From Caryophanales bacterium UBA3668 (lineage in GTDB: Bacteria; Bacillota_I; Bacilli_A; RFN20; CAG-826): a DNA stretch of 49,521 bases. The stretch is from positions 1 through 49,521 of the forward strand of contig DFJP01000083.1 in assembly GCA_002373085.1 (NCBI GenBank). The letters run 5' to 3'. Shown here piece after piece: positions 18,052-26,792 of this stretch; the stretch's first letter is position 1; each line of letters starts with the position of its first letter. A program made the position numbers and the translations under genes. The notes under the pieces are model-generated. The model saw only the letters and a list, made by a program, of their open reading frames with translations. It did no database searches and was not told the origin of the DNA.

Positions 18052-19068
18052 TTAGTTCAATCTTTTGATTGAATCCCTTTCTATGAAATCACATCGGATA
18101 GTGAATTCTGAATATTGTGGTTTGTTTTCTTGTGTGAGCCTGATGATATATAAACCGATTTCATCCCCAATTTGTTCACGTGGAACGTTAAATGTGGATA
18201 AAGTTGGGGTAACATATTTTCCATCACTGATGTTATCAAATCCGATAATTGAGTAATCATCAGGGATATACTTGCCCATCTTGTTAATTACTTTGTAGGC
18301 GTTAAGTGCGCAGATATCATTCGCGCAAACAATCGCCGTAATTTGAGGATTCTTGGTTAGAGTATCCTTCAACATTTTATTGTCGCTATATTGGAGGTCT
18401 GTGTTATCAAAGATAACTTCAAAACCCTTAACTCCTATTTTTAAGTTGTCATAGACACACGCTCTAAAGCCTTCATGTCTTTCTCTAAAGCTGAAAGCGT
18501 GCATATCACTACCATAGAAGCAAATATTTCTATGACCATAATCGATTAATATCTTGGTCGCTTCATATATAGAGGTGTAGTTTGAATATTTGATTTGAGT
18601 TACACCTGTAGAATGAATGTATTTTGGATCAACTTCAATAATTGGTTTATTGAACTTGCGAATCTCCTTGAAGATTGCGTCCGGGTTCTTGTGGAGAACC
18701 ACGAACGCAATACAAGGATTGTCTTTTAATGAACGAACCTGGTCAAGATCGATGTTACCGCTATCGAAAACAAAGTATTCTAATTTAATAGATGCTCTAT
18801 TAAGTGTGGCGTACATATTCTTAATAATTGGTTGCCAATAGTCTTCTTTCATTAAGATTGTCGAAGAGACAATGATAACGACAGAAGTTTTCTTATTGGT
18901 TTTACTTCTAAGTTTTTTAAAGTCGTAACCGAGTTCAACAGCTTTTTGCATGATGATGTTTCTTGTTTCATCACCAACGTTATATTTGCCTGCTAAAGCA
19001 CGGCTTACTAAGCCTTTAGTAACCCCACATTCCTTAGCGATATCTTCTAATCTGACGGTTTTTGCCAT
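18052..19068 (-). CDS. LacI-family transcriptional regulator (338 aa)
   Basis: The N-terminal helix-turn-helix (VRLEDIAKECGVTKGLVSRALAGKYNV) and hinge are typical of LacI/GalR proteins, followed by a periplasmic-binding-protein-like effector domain (IVCANDICALNAYKVINKMGKYIPDDYSIIGFDNI, then TLSTFNVPREQIG). It lies second in the operon it probably controls, so it would be autoregulated. Likely DNA targets are the GTTTAC-type boxes upstream of 21162, 2969 and 555. The effector is presumably a mannoside or mannose phosphate. AGGAA stands upstream of the ATG. Family certain; operator assignment inferred. Confidence 0.93.
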   Translation of the reverse strand: MAKTVRLEDIAKECGVTKGLVSRALAGKYNVGDETRNIIMQKAVELGYDFKKLRSKTNKKTSVVIIVSSTILMKEDYWQPIIKNMYATLNRASIKLEYFVFDSGNIDLDQVRSLKDNPCIAFVVLHKNPDAIFKEIRKFNKPIIEVDPKYIHSTGVTQIKYSNYTSIYEATKILIDYGHRNICFYGSDMHAFSFRERHEGFRACVYDNLKIGVKGFEVIFDNTDLQYSDNKMLKDTLTKNPQITAIVCANDICALNAYKVINKMGKYIPDDYSIIGFDNISDGKYVTPTLSTFNVPREQIGDEIGLYIIRLTQENKPQYSEFTIRCDFIERDSIKRLN

Positions 19069-19092
19069 AATTAAATATTCCTAATCTTTAAA

Positions 19093-21162
19093 TTAGTTTC
19101 CCCATGGGCTGATAGAGCCATAAATTGAAATGTCATCTAATAATGGGTAAGCAGCTGCTGAACCAACAACTGTTGTAAGAGTGAAGCCATAATATGCAGT
19201 ATTTGGTTTAAGAGTAACTGTATATTCTGTCCAATCACTATTCTTTGTGATAGTAACTTGTCTCATAACTGAAACACTATCAAGAGTGTGGTTGGTCTTA
19301 TCAATTTTACTAACAGTAAAGACTCTAATCTTGAGACCGACATCAAGGTTTGTTGCACCTTTTGCCCAAATTGAGAATGTTGTTCCGTAGAATGCATCGC
19401 CATCACCAAAGAGGATAGCTCTATTTGTGTATCTCATAGCACCACCAGAGCTCTCTTTGAATTTGGCACATTTTCCGTCATTTCTACCATTAGTATCTAA
19501 TTGGAGATAATCGTTAGAACCCATAAGTTTCCAGTTAGAATCACCAATTAAAGAAACAGCGTAATCATTACCGGTCTTATACCAGTCTGAATAGTAAGCA
19601 GCTCTTAATCCACTAACTTGTGTAAGGTCTTTGTGATTATTATCATAACCAACACCCATTTCAGTGTAGGATTCGAAATCATCAAATAATACGTATTCTT
19701 CTGCTACGAAGTTTCCAAAAGCGTTAGAAGCTGTTCCAGAAACTGTATCTAGTGCGAAGGATTTACCATTATTTGCGCCAACAAATGTTGCATCGAAATC
19801 AAAGCCTTGTGCTGTACAAACCATATGAAGTTTGCCTTCAACTACTGCATGAGTAACTGGAAGTTGGACTGCAGAACCATTTGATTTTAATTTGAATGAT
19901 AATGTTCCAGTGCCATCGTTTGCAAATTTAGCGGTACCTTTAAAGGCATCACTTTCGATTGCGTAATTTTCGCCAACAACGATTGGAGTTTCTGTTTTAG
20001 ATGTTGCACCAACGTTAGAAAGAACGACATCATCAAACCAAGAATAGCAATCTGAGTATTGTTGATCCTGTCCTCCTCTAACTCTTAATGAGAAATTAGA
20101 GAAGAATGGCATCATATCTGCCAATGATTTAATTGTGTAACCAGAAGCAGCGATCATTGGTTGAATTTGAGAGAATGGATATTTACCGTTGTTATATGCG
20201 ATTTGCCAATTTGGATCATCTAAACTAACGGTGTATTTTGTCCATTCTTGTACGGTTGGTTCGACTAAGTAGGAAATATAAACGCCTGCTAAATCGATTG
20301 AGCCAACCATAATGTGGTCTGTAATTTCAAAAGTTAAACTTGCGGATGTGTTAACTCCACCTTTAACCATGAATGAGAATGTATCGTAAGACTTATCAAG
20401 ATCTAAAGCAGTGGTATATTTATACCATTGACTGCTATGCCAGAAATGAAGTTTGACACAGTTTCCATCAGAAATGCCCTTATTTGTAGAGCCATCTAAG
20501 TTAATGGAAGCAGATGTATCTCCCCAATCTGTTGTAAAAGTCTTAATTGTGTATTTTTCTGCAAGATCTAAATCTGTTTCTGCTGTTCCGTCTTCAAGAG
20601 TGACGACATCATCAGCTTCTAAAGAAACGAGAATACCTTTCTTACCCGCATCGTCTTCTACATAATACTTATTTTCCTTATAACCAGGAGCAGCGCGCAC
20701 GATATATAAGTCACTCTTGGTAACTGTGTAGCTAGTGCCCACTACTGCGGTATATTCGGTAGCATCAACAGTTTTAACTTCGATACCTTTACCGACATAT
20801 TCACCCCAAGTGATGTTTGCACCAGTTGAATCAACAGAAACTAAAGAAGTCTTCTTTGTTTCATAAGAGAATGTTTTAGCATCACTATCAGAGTGTTTGC
20901 TGTCGCCAGCGATTGCGGTGACTTTTACTTCATATGTTCCTTCTACCGACGAGAAGTAATATTGTGGAACCATCACTTCAACTGGAGCAGCGTTATTGAC
21001 AACAACAGAGTACTTGCTAGCACCCTCGACTGCGGTCCAGCGAATAGCAGCATCGTCAGCGGTAATGTCTGACATTACTAGCTTTTCTTTAGCACCACCA
21101 GGTGTGCAACTTGAAAACACAAGTAAACATGACGTCAACAAAAGAAGTTTTTTGTTTTTCAT
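19093..21162 (-). CDS. Carbohydrate-binding-like lipoprotein (689 aa), first gene of the operon
   Basis: A lipoprotein signal (VFSSC) is followed by a fibronectin-III-like module (ITADDAAIRWTAVEGASKYSVVV, about residues 35-105) and a second, shorter one. A jelly-roll-like module spans about 200-385 (ending SWFDDVVLSNV), and a C-terminal module of about residues 500-689 begins DDFESYTEMGVGY and ends PLLDDISIYGS. The C-terminal module resembles one in the separately transcribed 757-residue protein. No catalytic motif is visible. As the first gene after the box-rich promoter it is likely strongly expressed. A surface glycan receptor working with the binding protein and GH-A hydrolase is the best guess. 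The site AGGTGAGG lies 9 bases before the start. Confidence 0.75.
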   Translation of the reverse strand: MKNKKLLLLTSCLLVFSSCTPGGAKEKLVMSDITADDAAIRWTAVEGASKYSVVVNNAAPVEVMVPQYYFSSVEGTYEVKVTAIAGDSKHSDSDAKTFSYETKKTSLVSVDSTGANITWGEYVGKGIEVKTVDATEYTAVVGTSYTVTKSDLYIVRAAPGYKENKYYVEDDAGKKGILVSLEADDVVTLEDGTAETDLDLAEKYTIKTFTTDWGDTSASINLDGSTNKGISDGNCVKLHFWHSSQWYKYTTALDLDKSYDTFSFMVKGGVNTSASLTFEITDHIMVGSIDLAGVYISYLVEPTVQEWTKYTVSLDDPNWQIAYNNGKYPFSQIQPMIAASGYTIKSLADMMPFFSNFSLRVRGGQDQQYSDCYSWFDDVVLSNVGATSKTETPIVVGENYAIESDAFKGTAKFANDGTGTLSFKLKSNGSAVQLPVTHAVVEGKLHMVCTAQGFDFDATFVGANNGKSFALDTVSGTASNAFGNFVAEEYVLFDDFESYTEMGVGYDNNHKDLTQVSGLRAAYYSDWYKTGNDYAVSLIGDSNWKLMGSNDYLQLDTNGRNDGKCAKFKESSGGAMRYTNRAILFGDGDAFYGTTFSIWAKGATNLDVGLKIRVFTVSKIDKTNHTLDSVSVMRQVTITKNSDWTEYTVTLKPNTAYYGFTLTTVVGSAAAYPLLDDISIYGSISPWGN

Positions 21163-21188
21163 ATAAAATACCTCACCTTTATATTGTC

Positions 21189-21296
21189 ATTATAAACCAG
21201 TTTCTTGGCATTTTATTAATAAACAAAATTAGATTTAAGTAAACAAGTGCATATGTTTATTAAATTGTTTACTACTTGTTTATTTTTAGTTTACTG
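21189..21296 (-). promoter_or_regulatory. Operon promoter with an array of helically phased GTTTAY boxes
   Basis: A consensus -10 (TATAAT on the minus strand, 21189-21194) lacks a good -35. Upstream stand GTTTAY boxes at 21255, 21267, 21278 and 21289 (plus-strand GTTTAT/GTTTAC, spacing 12, 11 and 11 bases) and inverted copies at 21192, 21219 and 21239. TTGTTTACTA (21265-21274) and TAGTTTACTG (21287-21296) each match the palindrome TAGTTTACTA at nine of ten bases and are 22 bases apart. A regulator bound on one face of the helix is likely. Confidence 0.6.
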
Positions 21297-21342
21297 AAAA
21301 AACACCCCTATATCTCATATTATTGAGACTTTTAGGAGTGTT
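21295..21342 (-). terminator. Terminator after the DUF4886/mutase operon
   Basis: On the minus strand AACACTCCTA pairs with TAGGGGTGTT (outer arms of 21301-21342) with an inner GTCTCA/TGAGAT stem, followed by a T run into 21296. It follows the DUF4886 gene by 25 bases and insulates the operon promoter to its left. Confidence 0.88.
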
Positions 21343-21367
21343 ATTTTCTTTTCAATTTTTTGAGCAA

Positions 21368-22132
21368 TTAATCGTACAGATTATTTCCTTTATTTTCTTT
21401 AATTGCTTCTTTAGCGATCTTGTTAAGTTCCTCTAGTTCTTCTCTACTTACTGGAGGAGTAACTTCATCATATGTATATCCGCTTGGATTAAACTTAGAA
21501 ATGTCTAATTCTTTTTTACCAGTTAAGAAGTAAACCCAAAGTAAACCAGTTACCGTTCTACCTCTTTCACTTAAGTGATATCCATCTCTATCTAATGTAT
21601 CTCCATAGACTTCTCTAGCGAGTCTAATCGCTGTTCCACTAGGAATGATATATTTGATGCCACTTCTTTCTTTTACTTTTAAGTAAGCGTCATCAATATC
21701 TCTAGTCATTGCGTCTTGATCCATTGGATTAGAACCATATCTATCATGAGAAAAGCTTTTCGCGTAGCTCCATGTTTTATGTAGTAAATAAGTCGCATCA
21801 GAATATTTTCTAATTCCTTCCATTAACAAAGTTAATTCTGGGAAGAAAGTATCCGCGTCACAAGAATCACCACTTCTTTGTTGGAAAGTGATGTAATCCC
21901 ATTTCATGTAGTTAAGTCCTTCAAAGATATCGCATTGGAAAGAAGCGACTCCATTGATATAGAAATCATATTCTTTTTCTTTAGTGTTGAAATTTTTCCA
22001 ATGTCGAGAAATTGGACATCCTCCAATATAAAGAACACAGATATTGATATCTATTCCATTCGCCTTAGCGATATCATGGACATAGGTATGAACATCCACT
22101 GCGAACGAATTACCTACACATAAAATATTCAT
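21368..22132 (-). CDS. DUF4886 / SGNH-like hydrolase, cytoplasmic (254 aa)
   Basis: The protein begins MNILCVGNSFAVD, the GNS form of the SGNH serine block (Ser9), continues with YIGGCPISRHW and WDYITFQQRSGDS, and ends its domain with DRDGYHLSERGR, which holds the Asp/His pair. This layout is that of DUF4886 proteins, often encoded with polysaccharide-use genes and presumed esterases. No signal peptide is seen, so it would act inside the cell, for instance on acetylated oligosaccharides. Its ATG overlaps the TGA of the mutase gene by four bases, so the two are translationally coupled. Activity is inferred. Confidence 0.8.
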   Translation of the reverse strand: MNILCVGNSFAVDVHTYVHDIAKANGIDINICVLYIGGCPISRHWKNFNTKEKEYDFYINGVASFQCDIFEGLNYMKWDYITFQQRSGDSCDADTFFPELTLLMEGIRKYSDATYLLHKTWSYAKSFSHDRYGSNPMDQDAMTRDIDDAYLKVKERSGIKYIIPSGTAIRLAREVYGDTLDRDGYHLSERGRTVTGLLWVYFLTGKKELDISKFNPSGYTYDEVTPPVSREELEELNKIAKEAIKENKGNNLYD

Positions 22133-23805
22133 TTTAAATACTCCTCAACGCATTTAATGAGTGAACGATATTTATTATCGTTATCACTTACAGACTTACC
22201 ACATAAAGAGATATAAATCTTGAGTTTTGGTTCTGTTCCACTTGGACGGACCACTACTGAGTCTCCGTTCGCGAAAATCAACTTCAAAACATTAGATTTT
22301 GGTAAGCCTTCAATGCCTTTATCATAATCTTTGATTTCTTGGATTTTCACTCCATCTAGTTCGTTAACTTTATTTCTAAAGAACTCCATGATGTCATTCA
22401 TCTTTTTAAATCCTTGAGCCCCTTCAAATTCATAGGAATTTAAGTAGTTACTGTAGTAACCGTATTTCTTATATAACTCGTTGAGTTTGTCTAATAAAGA
22501 GATTCCTTTGCTCTTATAATAAGCGAACATTTCAACGATTAAGAAAGATCCATTAACCGCATCTTTGTCTCTAACATAAGATCCACTTAAATAACCATAA
22601 CTCTCTTCAAAACCGAGAATATAGGCGGTTTCTTGATGCTTTTTCTCTAAAAAGAGAATTTGTTCACCGATATATTTGAAGCCGGTTAAAACATCTTTAT
22701 GGGCTACTCCATAGTTCTCTGCAACTTTGTTTGCCATATCAGTGGTAACAATAGTTTTGACATAAACTGGGTTATTAGGCATCTTATTGTGTTTCACTCT
22801 TTGAGAGCAGATATAGTCTAATAAGAGAACACCAACTTGGTTACCGCTCATTAAGACATAGTCTTCCTCGTTTCTAATCGCGATACCTACACGGTCACAA
22901 TCAGGATCAGTAGCGATTAATAAATCTGCGTTTTCTTTTTTCGCGTATTCCATACCCAAGGCCATTGCTTCTTTAATTTCTGGGTTAGGATATGGGCAAG
23001 TAGTAAAGTTACCGTCTGGTTCTTCTTGTTCTTTAACAACGACAACATTCTTATAACCAGTTTCTTTTAAGATTCTGGTGACTGGTTTTAAACCTGTTCC
23101 ATGTAATGGAGAATAAACAATCTTCACGTTTTTATCAATCTCTTCACCAAAGAGAACGCTTTCTTCTTTGACTCGATTAATAAATTTGGTAATTAATTCA
23201 TCATCAATGTATGTAATCATTCCACTTTTCACATTTTCTTCAAAAGAAGAATGTTTAGTTTTAAATGGATCGATATTATTAATTTCACTTAATATTTCTG
23301 CAGCAGCTTCAGTGGTGATTTGACATCCATCATTGCCATACACTTTATAGCCGTTATATTTAGCAGGATTATGAGAGGCAGTAACCATGATTCCTCCTGA
23401 AGTATGGAGTTCTCTAACTGCATAGCTCAAACATGGTGTTGGCATTAATTCTTTATAAATAAATACTTTAATTCCGTTGGCTGCGAATACTTCCGCAGCG
23501 GTTTTAGAAAAGACATCACTTTTGATTCTTGAATCATAAGAGATAGAGATGCTCGGTTTATCAAAGTGTTTATTGATGTAATTCGCTAAACCTTGACTTG
23601 CTTTTCTAATGACGTAAATATTCATACGATTTGTGCCTGCACCAATGACTCCTCTTAATCCACCAGTGCCAAATTCTAAATCGCGATAAAAAGCATCTTC
23701 AATAAGAGGCTTGTTATCTTTCATAGTTTTTAATTCATTAATTAGATCTTGGTCTTCTTTGACGTTTAAGACCCATTCGTTAAATTTTTCAATGCTCGTT
23801 TTCAT
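22129..23805 (-). CDS. Phosphoglucomutase/phosphomannomutase (558 aa)
   Basis: This is a four-domain alpha-D-phosphohexomutase: LEFGTGGLRG near the start, the phosphoserine loop TASHNPAKYNGYKVYG, the metal loop DPDCDRVG, the sugar-binding GFEESYGYL and the phosphate-binding RPSGTEPKLKIYIS at the C-terminus. Length and motifs match the Bacillota PgcA-type mutase. It interconverts hexose 1- and 6-phosphates. Next to two GH130 enzymes and manA it would turn mannose 1-phosphate into mannose 6-phosphate, though a general glucose role is equally possible. The upstream gap holds an ATAAAC box (23841-23846), so it may share regulation with the glycan operon. Confidence 0.95.
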   Translation of the reverse strand: MKTSIEKFNEWVLNVKEDQDLINELKTMKDNKPLIEDAFYRDLEFGTGGLRGVIGAGTNRMNIYVIRKASQGLANYINKHFDKPSISISYDSRIKSDVFSKTAAEVFAANGIKVFIYKELMPTPCLSYAVRELHTSGGIMVTASHNPAKYNGYKVYGNDGCQITTEAAAEILSEINNIDPFKTKHSSFEENVKSGMITYIDDELITKFINRVKEESVLFGEEIDKNVKIVYSPLHGTGLKPVTRILKETGYKNVVVVKEQEEPDGNFTTCPYPNPEIKEAMALGMEYAKKENADLLIATDPDCDRVGIAIRNEEDYVLMSGNQVGVLLLDYICSQRVKHNKMPNNPVYVKTIVTTDMANKVAENYGVAHKDVLTGFKYIGEQILFLEKKHQETAYILGFEESYGYLSGSYVRDKDAVNGSFLIVEMFAYYKSKGISLLDKLNELYKKYGYYSNYLNSYEFEGAQGFKKMNDIMEFFRNKVNELDGVKIQEIKDYDKGIEGLPKSNVLKLIFANGDSVVVRPSGTEPKLKIYISLCGKSVSDNDNKYRSLIKCVEEYLK

Positions 23806-23953
23806 AACGCCTATATTTTAATATTTGAGGCATATATTTGATAAACAAAATTGTTAACTTTTTTGTAACATCGTCAACTTTTGACTGTTATATAAATATA
23901 AACTTCCTTTTAAAAAAATCTTTAATTATTTCTAATGATATTTAAAAAGATAA

Positions 23954-23962
23954 TGCTATAAT
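23954..23962 (+). promoter_or_regulatory. Extended -10 promoter of the FAD oxidoreductase operon
   Basis: TGCTATAAT is an extended -10, 30 bases before the ATG at 23992. There is no convincing -35. The ribosome site is the G-rich GGGGGA at 23979-23984, 7 bases before the start. Confidence 0.6.
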
Positions 23963-23991
23963 TTTCCCGTGTTTTCTCGGGGGAAACTATT

Positions 23992-25407
23992 ATGAAATAT
24001 GATGTCATAATTGTCGGTGCCGGTCCAAGCGGATACATGTGCGCTTATGAATTAGCAAATAAGAGAAGCGACTTGAAAATCCTTCTTCTAGATAAAGGAA
24101 GAAATATCTACGAAAGAAGATGCCCTGTTTTAGAACACAAATTAGATAAATGCCCAATTAATCAAAAAGGGTATAGAGAATGTTACCCAGCTTGCTCCAT
24201 CACTAACGGCTTTGGAGGAGCGGGTGCTTATTCAGATGGTAAATTCAACATCACAACCGAATTCGGTGGATGGTTAACAGATTATATCTCTCCAGAAGAG
24301 TTATTAGATATTATTAACTATGTTGATAGAATCAACATCTCTTTTGGTGCGACTGAAGTTATTACTAATCCAGACACAGATAAAGTTAGAGAAATCGAAA
24401 GAAGAGCAATGTCTGTCGGTGTCAAACTCTTAAGAAGTAAAGTCAGACACTTAGGAACAGAAGAAAACATCAAAATCCTTTCTCGTATCTATGAATGGCT
24501 AGACAAAAAGATTGAAATGAGATTCAACACTAAAGTTGTTGATATCGTTACTGAAAATAAAGAAATCAAAGGCGTTAAGCTTGATAATGGAGAAACTCTT
24601 GAAGCAGAATACGTCGTTTTGGGCGTTGGAAGAGAAGGCTCTAAATGGCTTAACGAACTCTTTGAACGTTATCAAATTCCAATGAGTCAAACTCAAGTTG
24701 ATATCGGTGTTAGAGTGGAATGCCCTAACTTAGTTATGGAAGAAATCAATGAAAACCTTTACGAAGGTAAATTCTTATATAAAACATCTGTGGGTTCCAC
24801 AGTAAGAACGTTCTGTTCTAACCCAGGTGGACACGTAGTCGTAGAAAACTATGAAGGAGTCATGAACGTTAATGGTCACTCATATAACGATTCTAAACTC
24901 TCAAGTAACAACACAAACTTCGCCTTACTTGTCTCCCACCACTTTGAAGAACCATTCAAGAAGCCTAACGAATATGCGATTAAAGTTTCTTCAATGGCCA
25001 ATCAACTCTCTTGTGGATCAGTCATCGTTCAAAAATATGGTGATATCAAACTCGGAAGAAGAAGCACCAAAAAGAGAATCGATGAAGGATTCGTAAGACC
25101 AACACTTAAAGAAGCAGTTCCAGGGGACTTAGCCTTAGCCCTACCATATAAAACGATGAGATCAATTATTGAAATGATTGAGGTTCTCGATAAAATCACT
25201 CCGGGTATCGCCACTGAACACACATTACTCTATGGCGTTGAAGCCAAATACTACAGTGCACACCCTGAGATGGACGATAAGCTTGAAGTTTCTGGAATTA
25301 AAAATTTATACGTCGCTGGTGACGGAGCAGGTCTAACTAGAGGCCTTGCACAAGCTAGCGCATGCGGAGTATATATCGCAAGGAACATTATCGGAAAGAA
25401 GGACTAA
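23992..25407 (+). CDS. FAD-dependent dehydrogenase, COG2509 type (471 aa)
   Basis: The N-terminus is a Rossmann FAD-binding motif (VIIVGAGPSGYMCAYELA) and the C-terminus carries the second FAD contact (NLYVAGDGAGLTRGLAQASACG). Between them a Cys-rich stretch (RRCPVLEHKLDKCP ... CYPACSITNGFGGAGAYSDGKFN) is typical of the COG2509 family of predicted FAD-utilising dehydrogenases, whose substrate is unknown. It is cytoplasmic. It is followed 3 bases later by the CofE-like ligase gene, so they share a transcript that ends at the terminator near 26612. The family is confident; the reaction is not. Confidence 0.88.
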   Translation: MKYDVIIVGAGPSGYMCAYELANKRSDLKILLLDKGRNIYERRCPVLEHKLDKCPINQKGYRECYPACSITNGFGGAGAYSDGKFNITTEFGGWLTDYISPEELLDIINYVDRINISFGATEVITNPDTDKVREIERRAMSVGVKLLRSKVRHLGTEENIKILSRIYEWLDKKIEMRFNTKVVDIVTENKEIKGVKLDNGETLEAEYVVLGVGREGSKWLNELFERYQIPMSQTQVDIGVRVECPNLVMEEINENLYEGKFLYKTSVGSTVRTFCSNPGGHVVVENYEGVMNVNGHSYNDSKLSSNNTNFALLVSHHFEEPFKKPNEYAIKVSSMANQLSCGSVIVQKYGDIKLGRRSTKKRIDEGFVRPTLKEAVPGDLALALPYKTMRSIIEMIEVLDKITPGIATEHTLLYGVEAKYYSAHPEMDDKLEVSGIKNLYVAGDGAGLTRGLAQASACGVYIARNIIGKKD

Positions 25408-25410
25408 TTT

Positions 25411-26604
25411 ATGTCAAAGTATGTCGGAACAACCAGTAGAGGTATCAGACTTCCTATCATCAAAAAGGGAGATAATCTCGCAGACATGGTTGTCACTAGT
25501 GTGTTGGAAGCTAGTAAAAACGAACCATTTGCAATTAACGACAAGGATGTTATCGCTATCACGGAAAGCGTTGTGGCAAGAAGCCAAGGAAACTACGCAA
25601 CTGTGGACGATATAGCAAAGGATGTTCACGACAAATTCCAGGGAGGAGAAATTGGAGTTATCTTCCCAATTCTTTCAAGAAATAGATTCTCCATTCTTTT
25701 AAAAGGAATGGCTAGAGGCGTTAAGAAAATTTATCTCATGCTCTCTTATCCAAGTGATGAAGTGGGTAATGCCTTATTAACTTATGATGAATTAGATGAG
25801 AAAAATATCAACCCTTATAGTGATGTTCTCTCATTAGAAGAATATAGAAAATTATTTGGACACAAAGTCCACGAATTCACCGGTGTTGATTATATCGACT
25901 ACTATGTCTCTTTAATCAAAGGTGAAGGATGTGATGTTGAAGTCATTTTTGCTAACCAAGCAAAGACCATTCTTAACTACACAGATAAAGTATTAACATG
26001 CGATATCCATACAAGAAACCGCACAAAACGCATTCTTAAAGAAAAAGGTGGCAAGATTGTTCTTGGTATGGATGATATCCTCACTGCCCCAGTTAATGGA
26101 AGCGGATATAACGCAAAATACGGCTTACTTGGATCAAATAAATCCACGGAAGAAGTTGTTAAACTCTTCCCAAGAGACGCTCAATCATTAGTGGAAGATA
26201 TCCAAGCTAAAATCAATAAAGCCACTGGTAAACACGTTGAAGTTATGGTTTATGGCGATGGAGCGTTTAAAGACCCACAAGGAAAGATTTGGGAACTCGC
26301 TGACCCAGTTGTCTCCCCATTCTACACAAGTGGCTTAAAAGGCACTCCAAATGAATTAAAACTTAAATACCTTGCAGATAACGACTTTAAAGATCTTAAA
26401 GGTGACGCTTTAAAAGAGGCAATCAAAAATAAGATTAAAGAAAAAGAAGGAAGCCTTGTTGGCAATATGGCCTCCCAAGGCACTACCCCAAGACAATTAA
26501 CTGATTTAATTGGTTCCCTCTGTGACTTAACTAGTGGATCTGGAGACAAAGGAACACCTGTTGTTCTTGTCCAAGGTTACTTCACTAACTATTCACAAGA
26601 TTAA
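25411..26604 (+). CDS. CofE-like gamma-glutamyl ligase family protein (397 aa)
   Basis: The first 200 residues match the coenzyme F420-0:L-glutamate ligase fold (DKDVIAITESVVARSQGNYATVDDIA, then FPILSRNRFSILLKGMARG). A central HTRNRTKRILKEKGGKIVLGMDDI and a C-terminal VMVYGDGAFKDPQGKIWELADPVVSPF complete a protein longer than archaeal CofE (about 250 residues). Nothing else in the window points to F420, and Bacilli generally lack it. Homologs of this family have been proposed as alternative folylpolyglutamate synthases (FolC2), so folate glutamylation is one option. It is coupled to the FAD oxidoreductase gene. Family good, substrate unknown. Confidence 0.82.
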   Translation: MSKYVGTTSRGIRLPIIKKGDNLADMVVTSVLEASKNEPFAINDKDVIAITESVVARSQGNYATVDDIAKDVHDKFQGGEIGVIFPILSRNRFSILLKGMARGVKKIYLMLSYPSDEVGNALLTYDELDEKNINPYSDVLSLEEYRKLFGHKVHEFTGVDYIDYYVSLIKGEGCDVEVIFANQAKTILNYTDKVLTCDIHTRNRTKRILKEKGGKIVLGMDDILTAPVNGSGYNAKYGLLGSNKSTEEVVKLFPRDAQSLVEDIQAKINKATGKHVEVMVYGDGAFKDPQGKIWELADPVVSPFYTSGLKGTPNELKLKYLADNDFKDLKGDALKEAIKNKIKEKEGSLVGNMASQGTTPRQLTDLIGSLCDLTSGSGDKGTPVVLVQGYFTNYSQD

Positions 26605-26611
26605 TTTAAAT

Positions 26612-26649
26612 AATCCCTATCCAATCACTATCTGGGTAGGGATTTTTAT
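26612..26649 (+). terminator. Terminator of the FAD oxidoreductase/CofE-like operon
   Basis: AATCCCTATCC pairs with GGGTAGGGATT around a loop of about ten bases and is followed by TTTTTAT, starting 8 bases after the stop. Confidence 0.92.
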
Positions 26650-26706
26650 ATGCCACTCATGTTGATTTTATTACCTAGTTGTGGTTTACTATAAGTGTTA
26701 GAGATG

Positions 26707-26740
26707 TACCCCTATTCCTTACGGTTTGGGGTATTTTTTA
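26707..26740 (+). terminator. Second plus-strand terminator-like hairpin
   Basis: TACCCC (26707-26712) and GGGGTA (26728-26733) enclose 15 bases and are followed by six T on the plus strand. It may back up the terminator at 26612, or end a short plus-strand RNA. It overlaps the 3' end of the small minus-strand peptide gene. Confidence 0.6.
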
Positions 26741-26792
26741 TTACGTACACTAGTATACATAGCATCACTAGAATCATGAATATATCATTCAT
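26712..26792 (-). CDS. Small hydrophobic peptide (26 aa), possible type I toxin-like
   Basis: A perfect AAAGGAGGT site (26799-26807) stands 6 bases before an ATG that opens 26 codons and a TAG. The peptide starts MNDIFMILVMLCILVYVIKN and ends TPNRKE: a short acidic start, one membrane-spanning helix of about 17 residues and a charged tail. That is the shape of type I toxins and other small membrane peptides of Bacillota. It is oriented like the surface operon but lies beyond that operon's terminator, in a gap with no other gene. No antisense RNA can be proved; an inverted repeat lies just upstream. The strong ribosome site makes a real gene likely; the function is unknown. Confidence 0.55.
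   Translation of the reverse strand: MNDIFMILVMLCILVYVIKNTPNRKE

Noticed and set aside
21189..21296. CcpA cre sites as the explanation of the promoter boxes
   Set aside because: The boxes lack the central CG and TGNAAN arms of cre; GTTTAY repeats are a different motif.
23963..23986. Hairpin TTTCCCG/CGGGGGAAA hiding the ribosome site of the FAD oxidoreductase gene
   Set aside because: The -10 at 23957-23962 would start transcription near 23969, so most of the 5' arm would not be in the RNA.
26696..26740. A plus-strand antisense RNA to the small peptide
   Set aside because: A terminator is visible but the candidate promoter upstream (around 26660-26690) is weak and the RNA would be only about 40-60 bases; not supportable without transcript data.
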